A stretch of DNA of 33,400 nucleotides from an uncultured Lachnospiraceae bacterium (GTDB lineage: Bacteria > Bacillota > Clostridia > Lachnospirales > Lachnospiraceae): positions 1 to 33,400 of the forward strand of contig CACZPJ010000025.1 of NCBI GenBank assembly GCA_902782995.1, in the 5' to 3' direction. Every line of letters begins with the position of its first letter. Position 1 is the stretch's first letter. This document shows, piece after piece, positions 15,730 through 24,536 of the stretch. Both the position numbers and the translations under genes were made by a program. The notes beneath the pieces are model-generated. The model was given only the letters and a program-made list of their open reading frames with translations. It was not told where the DNA came from and did not search any database.

Positions 15730-17970
15730 ATGAAGGAAAAAATATTTGGTGTTTTACAACGGATCGGGCGCAGCTTTATGCTTCCGATCGCGATTCTTCC
15801 GGTAGCGGGACTGCTGCTTGGAATCGGAAGTTCCTTTACGAATACAACTACGATCGAAACCTACCATCTTACCAAACTACTTGGAGAGGGAACGATCCTG
15901 CATGCTTTACTTATGATCATGAACCGTGTCGGCAGTGCGGTGTTTGATAACCTGCCGCTTATTTTTGCTGTCGGTGTGGCAATCGGAATGGCAAAAAAGG
16001 AAAAAGAAGTATCGGCACTTTCTGCCGTGATCGCATACTTTGTTATGAATACCGCGATCAATGCCATGCTTACCATCGGTGGAGAGATCCTTGCAGATGG
16101 AAGTATTTCGGATACGGTATTAGAGGGAACAGTAACTCCGGTATGTGGGATCCTGTCTTTACAGATGGGCGTCTTTGGCGGGATTATCGTAGGACTTGGA
16201 GTAGCGGCACTGCATAACCGGTTTTACCGGATACAGCTTCCGAGTGCCTTATCCTTTTTTGGAGGAACCAGATTTGTACCGATCATCTCAACGCTGGTAT
16301 ATATGTTTGTCGGAATCCTGATGTATTTTGTCTGGCCGGCAGTGCAAAACGGTATCTATGCGCTTGGTGCGCTTGTGACCGGTTCCGGGTATGTGGGAAC
16401 GCTGATCTTTGGACTGATCAAACGTGCCCTGATCCCATTCGGACTGCACCACGTATTTTATATGCCGTTCTGGCAGACTGCTGTAGGTGGAACGGCAGAG
16501 GTCGCAGGGCAGCTTGTTTCCGGGGGACAGAATATCTTTTTTGCACAGCTTGCAGATTCGGCAAATATCACGCATTTCAGTGCAGACGCAACGCGGTATT
16601 TTTCCGGAGAGTTTATCTTTATGATCTTCGGACTTCCGGGAGCAGCACTTGCCATGTACCAGTGTGCGAAGCCGGAGAAGAAAAAAAGGGCGGGAGGACT
16701 TCTTTTATCCGCTGCCTTAGCAAGTATGGCAACCGGTATCACCGAGCCGCTCGAGTTCTCCTTCCTGTTCGTTGCACCGGCACTGTTTGCAGTACAGGTG
16801 GTCTTAGCGGGAAGTGCCTATATGATCGCGCATATGCTTGATATTGCAGTCGGGCTGACTTTTTCCGGTGGGCTTTTGGATTTCTTTTTCTTTGGCATCC
16901 TACAGGGAAATGCAAAAACAGGCTGGCTTCGTGTGATCCCGGTCGGGATCATCTATTTCTTTTTGTATTATTTTATTTTCCGTTTTATGATCAAAAAGTT
17001 TGATTATAAGACACCGGGAAGGGAAGCAGATGATACAGAGACAAAGCTGTATACCAAGGAAGATGTCCGTACAAGAGGAAAAGCCGGAGAGGTGAAAGTG
17101 CATGAAAGTGCAGCCGCAGAAAGTGGTTTAAGTGCTAAGATCACAAGAGGACTCGGCGGCAGGGACAATATCAGTGATGTAGACTGCTGTGCGACCAGAC
17201 TCCGCTGTACAGTTGTTGATGTGACAAAGGTGAAGGAAGATATTTTACGTGCAACCGGAGCATCCGGTGTGATAAAAAAGGGAAATGGTGTACAGGTGAT
17301 CTACGGACCGAATGTTACGGTCATCAAGTCGGATCTGAGCGACTATTTAGATGCCCTGCCGGAGGGATCAGAACTTTCAGAGGATCTTAAAGTATCAGAG
17401 AATCCATCATCCTCAGAGGATGATGGCAGCGATGCAGAGACAGAAACAGACGGTAAGGATGAAAAAGCAAATGTGGAAGACCGATCGAAAAAGCCGCAGA
17501 TAATAAAAATCAGCAGTCCAATCACAGGAGTGGCAGAAGCCTTAGAGAAGGCACCGGATGAAGCCTTTGCCGGAAAAATGATGGGAGACGGAGCAGTTGT
17601 CACACCAAAAGACAGCTATATCTGTGCACCGGAGGATGGCGAGATCACATTTGTTTTTGATACCGGCCATGCAGTCGGATACCTGACAGATACCGGAGTC
17701 AGTCTTTTGATCCACATAGGGATCGACACAGTGAAGCTGAACGGAAAGGGCTTTACGGTACTTGCCAGGCAGGGACAGCGGATGAAAAAGGGCGAACGGA
17801 TCTTAAAAATCGATCGGATCTATCTGCGTGACCACGCACCATCCCTTGCATCTCCGGTGGTCTGTACCGAATTAGAGGAAGATCAGCAGATCCATCTGCT
17901 AAAAGAAGGAGAGATCAAGGCAGGCGAGCCATTGTTTGAGATACGCAGACGGCACCGCCTGTCATGTTAG
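15730..17970 (+). CDS. ptsG: PTS glucose/GlcNAc-family EIICBA permease
   Basis: Membrane permease that imports and phosphorylates a sugar, probably glucose, using phosphate from HPr. Order is EIIC (residues about 1-430, multiple helices, MATGITEPLEFSFLFVAP), EIIB (about 460-545, active Cys487 in DCCATRLR) and EIIA (about 595-740, phospho-His662 in LLIHIGIDTVKLNGKGF), joined by a Ser/Asp/Glu-rich linker around residue 560. GAGGAGGAGC precedes the ATG. The last residues after EPLFEI (RRRHRLSC) do not look like a family end; they are the next gene's N-terminus read out of frame, marking a deletion junction. Works with the HPr and enzyme I genes at 26325-28211. Confidence 0.9.
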   Translation: MKEKIFGVLQRIGRSFMLPIAILPVAGLLLGIGSSFTNTTTIETYHLTKLLGEGTILHALLMIMNRVGSAVFDNLPLIFAVGVAIGMAKKEKEVSALSAVIAYFVMNTAINAMLTIGGEILADGSISDTVLEGTVTPVCGILSLQMGVFGGIIVGLGVAALHNRFYRIQLPSALSFFGGTRFVPIISTLVYMFVGILMYFVWPAVQNGIYALGALVTGSGYVGTLIFGLIKRALIPFGLHHVFYMPFWQTAVGGTAEVAGQLVSGGQNIFFAQLADSANITHFSADATRYFSGEFIFMIFGLPGAALAMYQCAKPEKKKRAGGLLLSAALASMATGITEPLEFSFLFVAPALFAVQVVLAGSAYMIAHMLDIAVGLTFSGGLLDFFFFGILQGNAKTGWLRVIPVGIIYFFLYYFIFRFMIKKFDYKTPGREADDTETKLYTKEDVRTRGKAGEVKVHESAAAESGLSAKITRGLGGRDNISDVDCCATRLRCTVVDVTKVKEDILRATGASGVIKKGNGVQVIYGPNVTVIKSDLSDYLDALPEGSELSEDLKVSENPSSSEDDGSDAETETDGKDEKANVEDRSKKPQIIKISSPITGVAEALEKAPDEAFAGKMMGDGAVVTPKDSYICAPEDGEITFVFDTGHAVGYLTDTGVSLLIHIGIDTVKLNGKGFTVLARQGQRMKKGERILKIDRIYLRDHAPSLASPVVCTELEEDQQIHLLKEGEIKAGEPLFEIRRRHRLSC

Positions 17971-19214
17971 CACAGCTCATACAGGCTTTTTATAATATTG
18001 TGGACAGCTTTTTTGTCGGAAGGTATTCGGCAGATGCCCTCACGGCACTTTCGGTCATCTATCCGATCCAGTTGATCATTATTGCACTTGCGGTTGGAAC
18101 CGGGGTAGGGGTCAACACCTATATGGCGAGAAAGTATGCAGAAAATGATACAAAGGCGGCTGAGGCGGCGGCAGGAACCGGAATGGTATTAGCAGTCATT
18201 ACCTGGCTGATCCTTGCCGTGGTGACCACACTGATCATGCGGCCTTATGTTATGACATCTGCAAGTTCAGAGAATGCAATCTCGGATGCAATCATTTATG
18301 GAAGAATCGTCTGTATCGGAAGTATTGGCGCATTTTTAGAAGGAAACTGGACAAAGGTGCATCAGTCGATGGGGAATATGCGTCTGCCGATGATTGCACA
18401 GATCGTTGGTGCGGTGACAAATATTGTATTAGATCCGCTCCTGATCTTTGGCTGGGGATTTTTTCCGAAGCTGGGAGTTGCAGGTGCTGCGATTGCAACC
18501 GTCTGCGGACAGTGTGTGGCGGCAGTGATCACCGGGGTAAAGGGATTTTATCTGCCACCGAAGCTGCATAAGATGCGCCATTATGTGAACCGGATCTATC
18601 GATACGGCTATCCTTCTATTGTTATGCAGGCACTTTATACGGTTTATATCGTAGCACTCAATGTGATCCTTGCCGGTTTCAGTGATTCGGCGGTGACGGT
18701 GCTTGGGCTTTATTATAAGTTACAGACATTTTTTTTCATTCCGCTAATGGGCTTAGAGACCTGCATTGTTCCGCTTTTAAGCTACAATTATGCAGCTGGG
18801 GCATATGGAAGATGCAAGGAAACGATGCGGGATACCTTTTCACTGTCTGCCGGGTTTATGCTCGCAGGAGTTGTTGCATTTGTATGCTTCCAACAGCCGT
18901 TGATCCGGATATTTTCGGATACCGCAGAGGTGCTCGCTATCGGACGGATTGCATTCCCGGTCATAGGTGCAAGCTTTGTGTCGGCAGCCTTTTCCTTAAT
19001 GACACCGGTCTTTTTTCAAGCGGTCGGATATGGGAAGGTCAGTATGGGATTATCGCTGCTTCGGCAGATTTTCTGTCTGATCCCGTTTTTCTGGCTTTTT
19101 TCAAAGATCGGGCTTTCCTATACCTGGTGTGCATTCCCGGTTTCGGAGATCATTTCCGGTGTGATAGGTCTGATTTTGTATCGAAGGGTCATCCATTCCT
19201 GGAAAATGCAGTAA
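17964..19214 (+). CDS. MATE family efflux transporter, 5'-truncated
   Basis: Multidrug and toxin extrusion transporter, normally about 450 residues and 12 helices. Here the frame opens only at MLAQLIQAFYNIVDSFFVGRYS, which sits inside the first helix; it gives 416 residues. Upstream in the same frame the DNA still reads DTQTAPPV, matching the usual APPVMLAQLIQ start of helix 1, and then a TGA. Thus roughly 25 N-terminal residues and the original ribosome site are gone, and the reading frame now overlaps the last 7 bases of the PTS gene. The rest is intact (LGYNYxxG-like VPLLSYNYAAGAYGR, final helices to VIHSWKMQ). It may be expressed by coupling but could be non-functional. Confidence 0.82.
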   Translation: MLAQLIQAFYNIVDSFFVGRYSADALTALSVIYPIQLIIIALAVGTGVGVNTYMARKYAENDTKAAEAAAGTGMVLAVITWLILAVVTTLIMRPYVMTSASSENAISDAIIYGRIVCIGSIGAFLEGNWTKVHQSMGNMRLPMIAQIVGAVTNIVLDPLLIFGWGFFPKLGVAGAAIATVCGQCVAAVITGVKGFYLPPKLHKMRHYVNRIYRYGYPSIVMQALYTVYIVALNVILAGFSDSAVTVLGLYYKLQTFFFIPLMGLETCIVPLLSYNYAAGAYGRCKETMRDTFSLSAGFMLAGVVAFVCFQQPLIRIFSDTAEVLAIGRIAFPVIGASFVSAAFSLMTPVFFQAVGYGKVSMGLSLLRQIFCLIPFFWLFSKIGLSYTWCAFPVSEIISGVIGLILYRRVIHSWKMQ

Positions 19215-19250
19215 ATGAGAAAAAATATCAAAAATAGCATAAAGTTCGTC

Positions 19251-19280
19251 TTGAATAACCGAAACCTCAGGTCTTATACT
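19251..19280 (+). promoter_or_regulatory. Promoter of the DUF6110-ATPase operon
   Basis: TTGAAT (19251-19256), 18 bases, TATACT (19275-19280), about 50 bases before the start. Confidence 0.55.
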
Positions 19281-19333
19281 AGGGAAAGTAACAGATATAT
19301 AAAATATAAATAACGAAAGAGAGGAAACATATT

Positions 19334-19645
19334 ATGATGAAATGTCTGAAGATAATTAACTGGAAGAAAACTGGAATTTTTGCAGCAGGAGTTGCTTTTG
19401 GAACAGCAGGTATCAAAGCATTATCCAGTGAGGATGCAAAGAAGTTATATACCAACTGTACAGCAGCAGTTTTAAGAGCAAAAGAGTGTGTAATGAAGAC
19501 TGTTTCTAACGTTCAGGAGAACGCAGGTGACATTCTTGCAGATGCAAAAGCAATCAACGAAGAGCGCGCAGAAGCAGCAGAGGCAGCAGAGTTTGAGGAT
19601 GCTGAATCCGAAGATGCAAAGGAAGAAACAGAAGAGGCTGAATAA
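19334..19645 (+). CDS. DUF6110 family small protein
   Basis: Protein of 103 residues with one hydrophobic N-terminal segment (TGIFAAGVAFGTAGIKAL), then a middle SSEDAKKLYTNCTAAVLRAKECVMKTV, and a long Glu/Asp/Ala-rich tail likely to be disordered or helical. This resembles DUF6110 proteins, which as remembered accompany metal P-type ATPases in Lachnospiraceae. The acidic tail could hold metal ions or partner the ATPase; both are inference. AGAGAGGAAAC precedes ATG 19334; ATG 19337 is an equal alternative. The ATPase begins 33 bases later. Confidence 0.8.
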   Translation: MMKCLKIINWKKTGIFAAGVAFGTAGIKALSSEDAKKLYTNCTAAVLRAKECVMKTVSNVQENAGDILADAKAINEERAEAAEAAEFEDAESEDAKEETEEAE

Positions 19646-19678
19646 GCAGTCCGGTTTTGGCATAAAGAAGGTGTCTGA

Positions 19679-21754
19679 ATGAAGTTTACAATAAAGCATG
19701 AAACAAAGCAGCGTATGCGTATTCATGTAGCAACGAGCCGTATGACTTATGCACAGGCAGATACACTGCTTTACTTCTTATATAATGAAACAAACATAAC
19801 CTTTGCAAAAGTGTACGAGCGCACCGCAGATGCAGTGATCGAGTATGCAGGCGACCGTGCCGCAGTTTTATCTGCATTGCAGCATTTCCACTATTCGGAT
19901 GTAGAAGTACCGGAAGGTGTGATCGAGAATTCCGGACGTGAATTAAATGCCCGTTATCAGGAGCGTCTGATCGGAAAGGTGGCTTATCACTATGTTGCAA
20001 GATGGATACTTCCGTATCCGATCCGTACCGGAATCACATTGTACAAGTCCCTGCATTACTTAAAGGAAGGTCTTACAACCTTATGGCATCGTAAGATCGA
20101 AGTACCTGTGTTAGATGCAACTGCGATCGGTGTATCTATTTTAAGAAATGATATGAATACGGCAAGTTCGATCATGTTCCTGCTTGGCATCGGTGAACTC
20201 TTAGAGGAGTGGACACACAAGAAGTCGGTGGATGATCTCGCAAGAAGCATGTCATTGAACGTAGAAAAGGTCTGGCTGTTACAGCAGGGCAGTGAGGTGT
20301 TAGTTCCGGCTTCGAAGATCGAAGAAGGCGATCAGGTTGTAGTCCATATGGGAAATGTGATCCCATTTGATGGCAACGTCACCCGTGGAGAAGCGATGGT
20401 CAATCAGGCTTCCTTAACCGGTGAATCACTTCCGGTCCGCAGAACGGAGGGCGCAACAGTTTACGCAGGTACCGTAGTCGAGGAAGGCGAGCTTACGATC
20501 ACAGTCAAAAAGACAGGCGGATGCAGCCGGTTTGAAAAGATTGTTGCCATGATCGAAGAGTCTGAAAAGTTAAAGTCAGGTCTTGAGAGCAAGGCAGAGC
20601 ATTTAGCAGACAGGTTAGTTCCTTACAGCTTAGGCGGAACGCTGCTTACATATCTGCTTACCAGAAATGTCACAAAGGCGTTATCCATTCTGATGGTTGA
20701 CTTCTCATGTGCATTAAAGCTTGCAATGCCGATTTCTGTATTATCCGCGATCCGCGAAGCCAACATGTATGATGTAACCGTAAAGGGCGGCAAGTACCTT
20801 GAGGCAGTGTCAGAAGCAGATACGATCGTATTTGATAAGACAGGAACACTGACAAAGGCACAGCCGGTTGTAGCAGATGTGATCGCATTCGATGGAGAAG
20901 AACCGGATGAACTGCTTCGGATCGCAGCATGCCTAGAGGAGCATTTTCCTCATTCCATGGCAAAGGCTGTCGTTGAGGCTGCAAGTGAGCGTGGTCTTTC
21001 CCATGAAGAGATGCATACGAAGGTTGAGTACATCGTAGCACATGGAATCTCAAGCATGATCGGTGATAAGCGTGTGGTAATCGGAAGCTATCACTTCATC
21101 TTTGAAGATGAGCAGTGCGTAATCCCGGAAGGAATGCAGGATCGTTTTGAGATGATTCCACCGGAATATTCCCAGCTTTACCTTGCAATCGATGGAAAGT
21201 TAGCAGCAGTAATCTGTATCGAAGACCCGATCCGCGAAGAGGCAGAAGCAGTAATCAACTCTCTGCATAAGGCAGGATTTTCGAAGATCGTCATGATGAC
21301 CGGAGACAGCGAGCGTACCGCAGCCTCAGTTGCAGCAGCGGTCGGAGTAGATGAATACTATTCAGAGGTTCTCCCAGAGGACAAGGCAGGCTTTGTGGAA
21401 AAAGAAAAAGCACAGGGTAGAAAAGTCATTATGATCGGTGATGGCATCAATGATTCACCGGCATTATCAGCCGCAGATGTCGGAGTTGCGATCAGTGATG
21501 GTGCAGAAATCGCAAGAGAGATCGCAGACATCACGATCGGAGCAGATGATCTGTTCCAGATCGTAACCTTAAAGGCATTAAGCGATGCGCTTATGAAACG
21601 TATTCACAATAATTACCGCAGAATTGTTGGATTTAATACGATGCTGATCCTGCTTGGAGTAGCAGGAGTGATTCCACCAACGACATCCGCATTACTGCAC
21701 AATTCGTCAACACTGCTGATCGGTCTGCAGAGCATGGGAAATCTGTTAGATTAA
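19679..21754 (+). CDS. P1B-type heavy-metal P-type ATPase
   Basis: ATP-driven transition-metal exporter. Of 691 residues, the first 70 resemble an HMA fold (KQRMRIHVATSRMTYAQAD) without the CxxC metal pair. The actuator loop has SLTGES, the phosphorylation site is Asp386 in DKTGTLT, and the hinge GDGINDSPALSAADVGVA is intact. The membrane metal site normally CPC or SPC reads DFSCALKLAMP (Cys344), with no Pro next to the Cys. The terminal helix shows LLHNSSTLLIGLQSMGNLL. Metal specificity cannot be assigned; Mn2+ or another soft divalent ion is possible. Confidence 0.9.
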   Translation: MKFTIKHETKQRMRIHVATSRMTYAQADTLLYFLYNETNITFAKVYERTADAVIEYAGDRAAVLSALQHFHYSDVEVPEGVIENSGRELNARYQERLIGKVAYHYVARWILPYPIRTGITLYKSLHYLKEGLTTLWHRKIEVPVLDATAIGVSILRNDMNTASSIMFLLGIGELLEEWTHKKSVDDLARSMSLNVEKVWLLQQGSEVLVPASKIEEGDQVVVHMGNVIPFDGNVTRGEAMVNQASLTGESLPVRRTEGATVYAGTVVEEGELTITVKKTGGCSRFEKIVAMIEESEKLKSGLESKAEHLADRLVPYSLGGTLLTYLLTRNVTKALSILMVDFSCALKLAMPISVLSAIREANMYDVTVKGGKYLEAVSEADTIVFDKTGTLTKAQPVVADVIAFDGEEPDELLRIAACLEEHFPHSMAKAVVEAASERGLSHEEMHTKVEYIVAHGISSMIGDKRVVIGSYHFIFEDEQCVIPEGMQDRFEMIPPEYSQLYLAIDGKLAAVICIEDPIREEAEAVINSLHKAGFSKIVMMTGDSERTAASVAAAVGVDEYYSEVLPEDKAGFVEKEKAQGRKVIMIGDGINDSPALSAADVGVAISDGAEIAREIADITIGADDLFQIVTLKALSDALMKRIHNNYRRIVGFNTMLILLGVAGVIPPTTSALLHNSSTLLIGLQSMGNLLD

Positions 21755-21837
21755 ATCTGTCAGAGGCAAGAGGCAGGAAGCGGATAAAGCGCGCGGAAAT
21801 GATAATTGCATTATTAATTCTAATATAAGAAAAGAAA

Positions 21838-21891
21838 ATCGTCCCCGGTATCCGGGTGGTATTGCCACCGGATGCCGGGGATGATTTTTTT
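21838..21891 (+). terminator. Intrinsic terminator after the ATPase
   Basis: A long GC-rich stem (CCCCGGTATCCGGGTGG with CCACCGGATGCCGGGG, one bulge, TATTG loop) is followed by TTTTTTT. Flanking ATC/GAT extends the stem. Confidence 0.92.
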
Positions 21892-21933
21892 GAAAGAATA
21901 TATTGATAGCAGAATATTATGTAAAAGTAGAAG

Positions 21934-22015
21934 GTCATCACATACAACCGCTTTCATAGCTGCGACTTATGATTCGTAATTCGGAGCAGTTATGAAAGCG
22001 ATTGTATGTGATGAC
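21934..22015 (+). repeat. 25-base-pair long palindrome
   Basis: Arms 21934-21958 and 21991-22015 match at 24 of 25 positions (GTCATCACATACAA then CGCTTTCATA). The 32-base loop includes a smaller CTGC/GCAG pairing. The stretch 21755-22352 has no convincing protein gene; it holds the ATPase terminator, this palindrome, a MITE-like element and the cysK promoter. Confidence 0.8.
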
Positions 22016-22025
22016 AATTTAATTT

Positions 22026-22273
22026 CAGATTTAAGTATCCAAAATATTTCGTTGAATTTGAAGGCAAAATGCACCAAGGATATAAAGCAAACTTTTATTT
22101 GCGGTTTTAGTTTCGAGTGAAATCCACTGCTTACGAAAACCACAAGTGAAGCCATTGCTGAACTTGTATGGTTGCAGTTAGCAGTTAGTTCACGAAGAAC
22201 GTTGCAAATGTTTGCGATATAACCTTGGTGCATTTTATCAATCACTTGTGAATGCGTTTAATACTTAAATCAG
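22026..22273. mobile_element. MITE-like palindromic element, 248 bases
   Basis: Outer inverted repeats CAGATTTAAGTAT (22026-22038) and ATACTTAAATCAG (22261-22273) match at 12 of 13 positions. Inner arms of 27 bases (22066-22092 and 22210-22236), containing AAAATGCACCAAGG, match at about 23 positions. The core is itself partly self-complementary. No transposase is present and no target-site duplication is obvious. The minus-strand reading frame it contains (21967-22245) is probably a by-product. A related 27-base core occurs at 30895-30921 and 32827-32853. Confidence 0.65.
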
Positions 22274-22290
22274 AAAAATAAAAAAAGGTA

Positions 22291-22319
22291 TTGACAAAGT
22301 AAGAAGTATGAATTATATT
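22291..22319 (+). promoter_or_regulatory. cysK: cysK operon promoter
   Basis: Consensus TTGACA (22291-22296), 17 bases, TATATT (22314-22319), 17 bases downstream of the MITE-like element. AATAGGAAAT at about 22341-22350, just after the predicted start, resembles part of the CymR-type box seen also at metY. Confidence 0.8.
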
Positions 22320-22370
22320 ATACGTAATCCATACAAACTTAATAGGAAATATATGAAAAGAGGAAACAGG

Positions 22371-22484
22371 ATGAGAAGAAGAATGAAAAACAAAGAACAA
22401 GACATTCGTTTCACCCAGGGCAGATGGCTCTGTTGTATGCAGATGTGTAAGATGCAGAAGTGTTGTATGAATTGTGTCATGTAA
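22371..22484 (+). CDS. Cys/Met-rich leader peptide upstream of cysK
   Basis: A short frame with the well-spaced ribosome site AGAGGAAACAGG before ATG 22371 encodes 37 residues (43 if ATG 22353 is used). The N-terminal half is basic. The last 19 residues are WLCCMQMCKMQKCCMNCVM, with six Cys and five Met. It is transcribed from the strong promoter at 22291 and ends 77 bases before cysK, followed by metNIQ. Position and composition fit a regulatory leader whose translation reports cysteine (or methionine) tRNA charging. A small metal-binding peptide is the alternative. Too short for most gene finders. Confidence 0.65.
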   Translation: MRRRMKNKEQDIRFTQGRWLCCMQMCKMQKCCMNCVM

Positions 22485-22561
22485 GAGATACAAGAAGAGT
22501 TTAAACGTGTATATAAATAAAATCAAATCGAAGGAATAGAAAAGAAAGAGAGGAAATGATT

Positions 22562-23497
22562 ATGGCAAACATTTATAAGGGAACATTAGGACTGATCGGT
22601 AACACTCCATTAGTAGAGGTAACAAATATTGAGAAAGCATATGATCTGAAGGCAAGAGTTCTTGTAAAGCTTGAGTATTTCAATCCGGCAGGAAGCGTAA
22701 AGGACAGAATCGCAAAAGCAATGATCGAAGATGCGGAAGCAAGAGGTGTTTTAAAGGAAGGTTCCGTGATCATCGAGCCGACATCCGGAAATACAGGTAT
22801 TGGTCTTGCAGCAATCGCAGCAGCCAAGGGCTACCGTATCATCTTAACAATGCCTGAGACCATGAGCGTTGAGCGTCGGAATATTTTAAAAGCATATGGC
22901 GCAGAATTGGTATTAACCGATGGAACAAAGGGAATGAAGGGTGCAATCGCAAAGGCAAATGAGTTAGCAGAAGAGTTAGAAAACAGCTTTATCCCTGGAC
23001 AGTTTGAGAACCCTGTAAATCCAAAGGTACACAAAGAGACAACCGGCCCTGAGATCTGGAGAGATACAGACGGTGAGGTGGATATCTTTGTTGCAGGCGT
23101 TGGAACCGGTGGAACAGTATCCGGAACCGGTGAGTACTTAAAGTCACAGAAGCCTGATGTTAAGATCGTAGCGGTAGAGCCAAGCAGCTCTCCGGTATTA
23201 TCCGAAGGCAAGAGCGGCCCACATAAGATCCAGGGTATCGGAGCCGGATTCGTACCGGATACCTTAAATACAAAGATCTATGATGAGATCATTACCGTAG
23301 ATAACGAGGATGCATTCCGCGTAGGTAAGGAAATCGCAAGAAAAGAAGGCGTTTTAGTAGGAATTTCTTCCGGAGCAGCACTTCATGCAGCAATCCAGCT
23401 TGCAAAACGTCCGGAGAATGAGGGCAAGACAATCGTAGCACTGCTTCCGGATACCGGAGACAGATACTATTCTACACCATTATTTACGGAACAGTAG
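22562..23497 (+). CDS. cysK: Cysteine synthase A (O-acetylserine sulfhydrylase)
   Basis: PLP enzyme making cysteine from O-acetylserine and sulfide. From ATG 22562 it has 311 residues; ATG 22556 is too close to the AGAGAGG site. Landmarks are [13 protein letters not shown] Lys47 in [37 protein letters not shown] and the C-terminal [16 protein letters not shown]. The following metN starts 22 bases later, so cysteine synthesis and methionine uptake are co-transcribed. Confidence 0.96.
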   Translation: MANIYKGTLGLIGNTPLVEVTNIEKAYDLKARVLVKLEYFNPAGSVKDRIAKAMIEDAEARGVLKEGSVIIEPTSGNTGIGLAAIAAAKGYRIILTMPETMSVERRNILKAYGAELVLTDGTKGMKGAIAKANELAEELENSFIPGQFENPVNPKVHKETTGPEIWRDTDGEVDIFVAGVGTGGTVSGTGEYLKSQKPDVKIVAVEPSSSPVLSEGKSGPHKIQGIGAGFVPDTLNTKIYDEIITVDNEDAFRVGKEIARKEGVLVGISSGAALHAAIQLAKRPENEGKTIVALLPDTGDRYYSTPLFTEQ

Positions 23498-23519
23498 AAA
23501 CTAAGATAGAGGAGAAATC

Positions 23520-24536
23520 ATGGAACCAGTAATAAAGGTAGATCACATTTCAAAAACATATCCATCAACTGCGGGCAGTATTCATGCATTAGATGATGTA
23601 AGTCTTACGATCGCACCGGGTGACATCTATGGAATCATCGGAATGTCCGGTGCAGGAAAAAGTACACTTGTGCGCTGCCTGAATTACCTGGAGGTGCCAA
23701 CCGAAGGAGATGTCTTTGTGGAAGGCAAGGCACTTGGCTCACTCAGCCAGAAGGAACTGCGGAAGACACGTGCAGATATTGCAATGATCTTCCAGCATTT
23801 CAATCTGCTGATGCAGAGAAATGTCAGAGATAACATCTGCTTTCCATTAGAGCTTGCAGGATATAAGAAGCGGGAAGCAAGAGCGAAGGCAATGGAGCTG
23901 TTAAAGCTTGTCGGATTAGAGGAAAAGGCAAAGTCTTATCCGGTTCAGCTTTCCGGTGGACAGAAGCAGAGAGTTGCGATCGCGCGTGCATTAGCAGGCA
24001 ATCCGAAGATCCTGTTATGTGATGAGGCAACAAGTGCACTTGATCCGGAGACAACACAGTCGATCCTCGCACTGTTACAGAAGATCAACAAAGAGCTTGG
24101 AATCACGATCGTGATCATTACACACGAGATGGCGGTTGTACAGCAGATCTGTACGCATGTTGCAATCTTAGACCATGGAAAACTGGTAGAGCAGGGAACC
24201 GTGACAGATATTTTCACATCCCCGAAGACCGGTGCAGCAAGAAAGCTGGTAGAAAGTGGTGACAGAACAGCAGCAGTCATCAATGCAAATAAGAATATCC
24301 GAATCGTATTCAAAGGAAATTCATCCTTTGAACCGGTTGTGGCAAATGTCATCCTTTCCGTAGGAAAGCCGGTCAATATCCTTTATGCAGATACCAGAAA
24401 CATCAATGGAACTGCATATGGAGAGATGATCCTTGGATTAGAGAATGATCCATCAATCGTAGAGAAGATCATAAGTGCTTTCCAGACAAGAGGAATTCAG
24501 GTAGAGGAGGTGCCAGTAGAAGATGTGGTCGAGTGA
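23520..24536 (+). CDS. metN: Methionine ABC transporter ATP-binding protein
   Basis: ATPase of the MetNIQ importer for D/L-methionine. The 338 residues have Walker A GMSGAGKST, signature LSGGQKQRVAIARAL, Walker B ILLCDEATSALDP and the H-loop IITHEMAV. Residues from about 265 (IRIVFKGNSSFEPVVANVI to the end) form the NIL domain that binds methionine and gives trans-inhibition. GAGGAGAAATC precedes the ATG. The end overlaps metI by 14 bases. Confidence 0.95.
   Translation: MEPVIKVDHISKTYPSTAGSIHALDDVSLTIAPGDIYGIIGMSGAGKSTLVRCLNYLEVPTEGDVFVEGKALGSLSQKELRKTRADIAMIFQHFNLLMQRNVRDNICFPLELAGYKKREARAKAMELLKLVGLEEKAKSYPVQLSGGQKQRVAIARALAGNPKILLCDEATSALDPETTQSILALLQKINKELGITIVIITHEMAVVQQICTHVAILDHGKLVEQGTVTDIFTSPKTGAARKLVESGDRTAAVINANKNIRIVFKGNSSFEPVVANVILSVGKPVNILYADTRNINGTAYGEMILGLENDPSIVEKIISAFQTRGIQVEEVPVEDVVE

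Noticed and set aside
21967..22245. Minus-strand reading frame of 92 codons
   Set aside because: It lies wholly within the palindrome and MITE-like element, has no ribosome site, and its sequence follows the repeat symmetry. Better explained as a by-product of the repeat.
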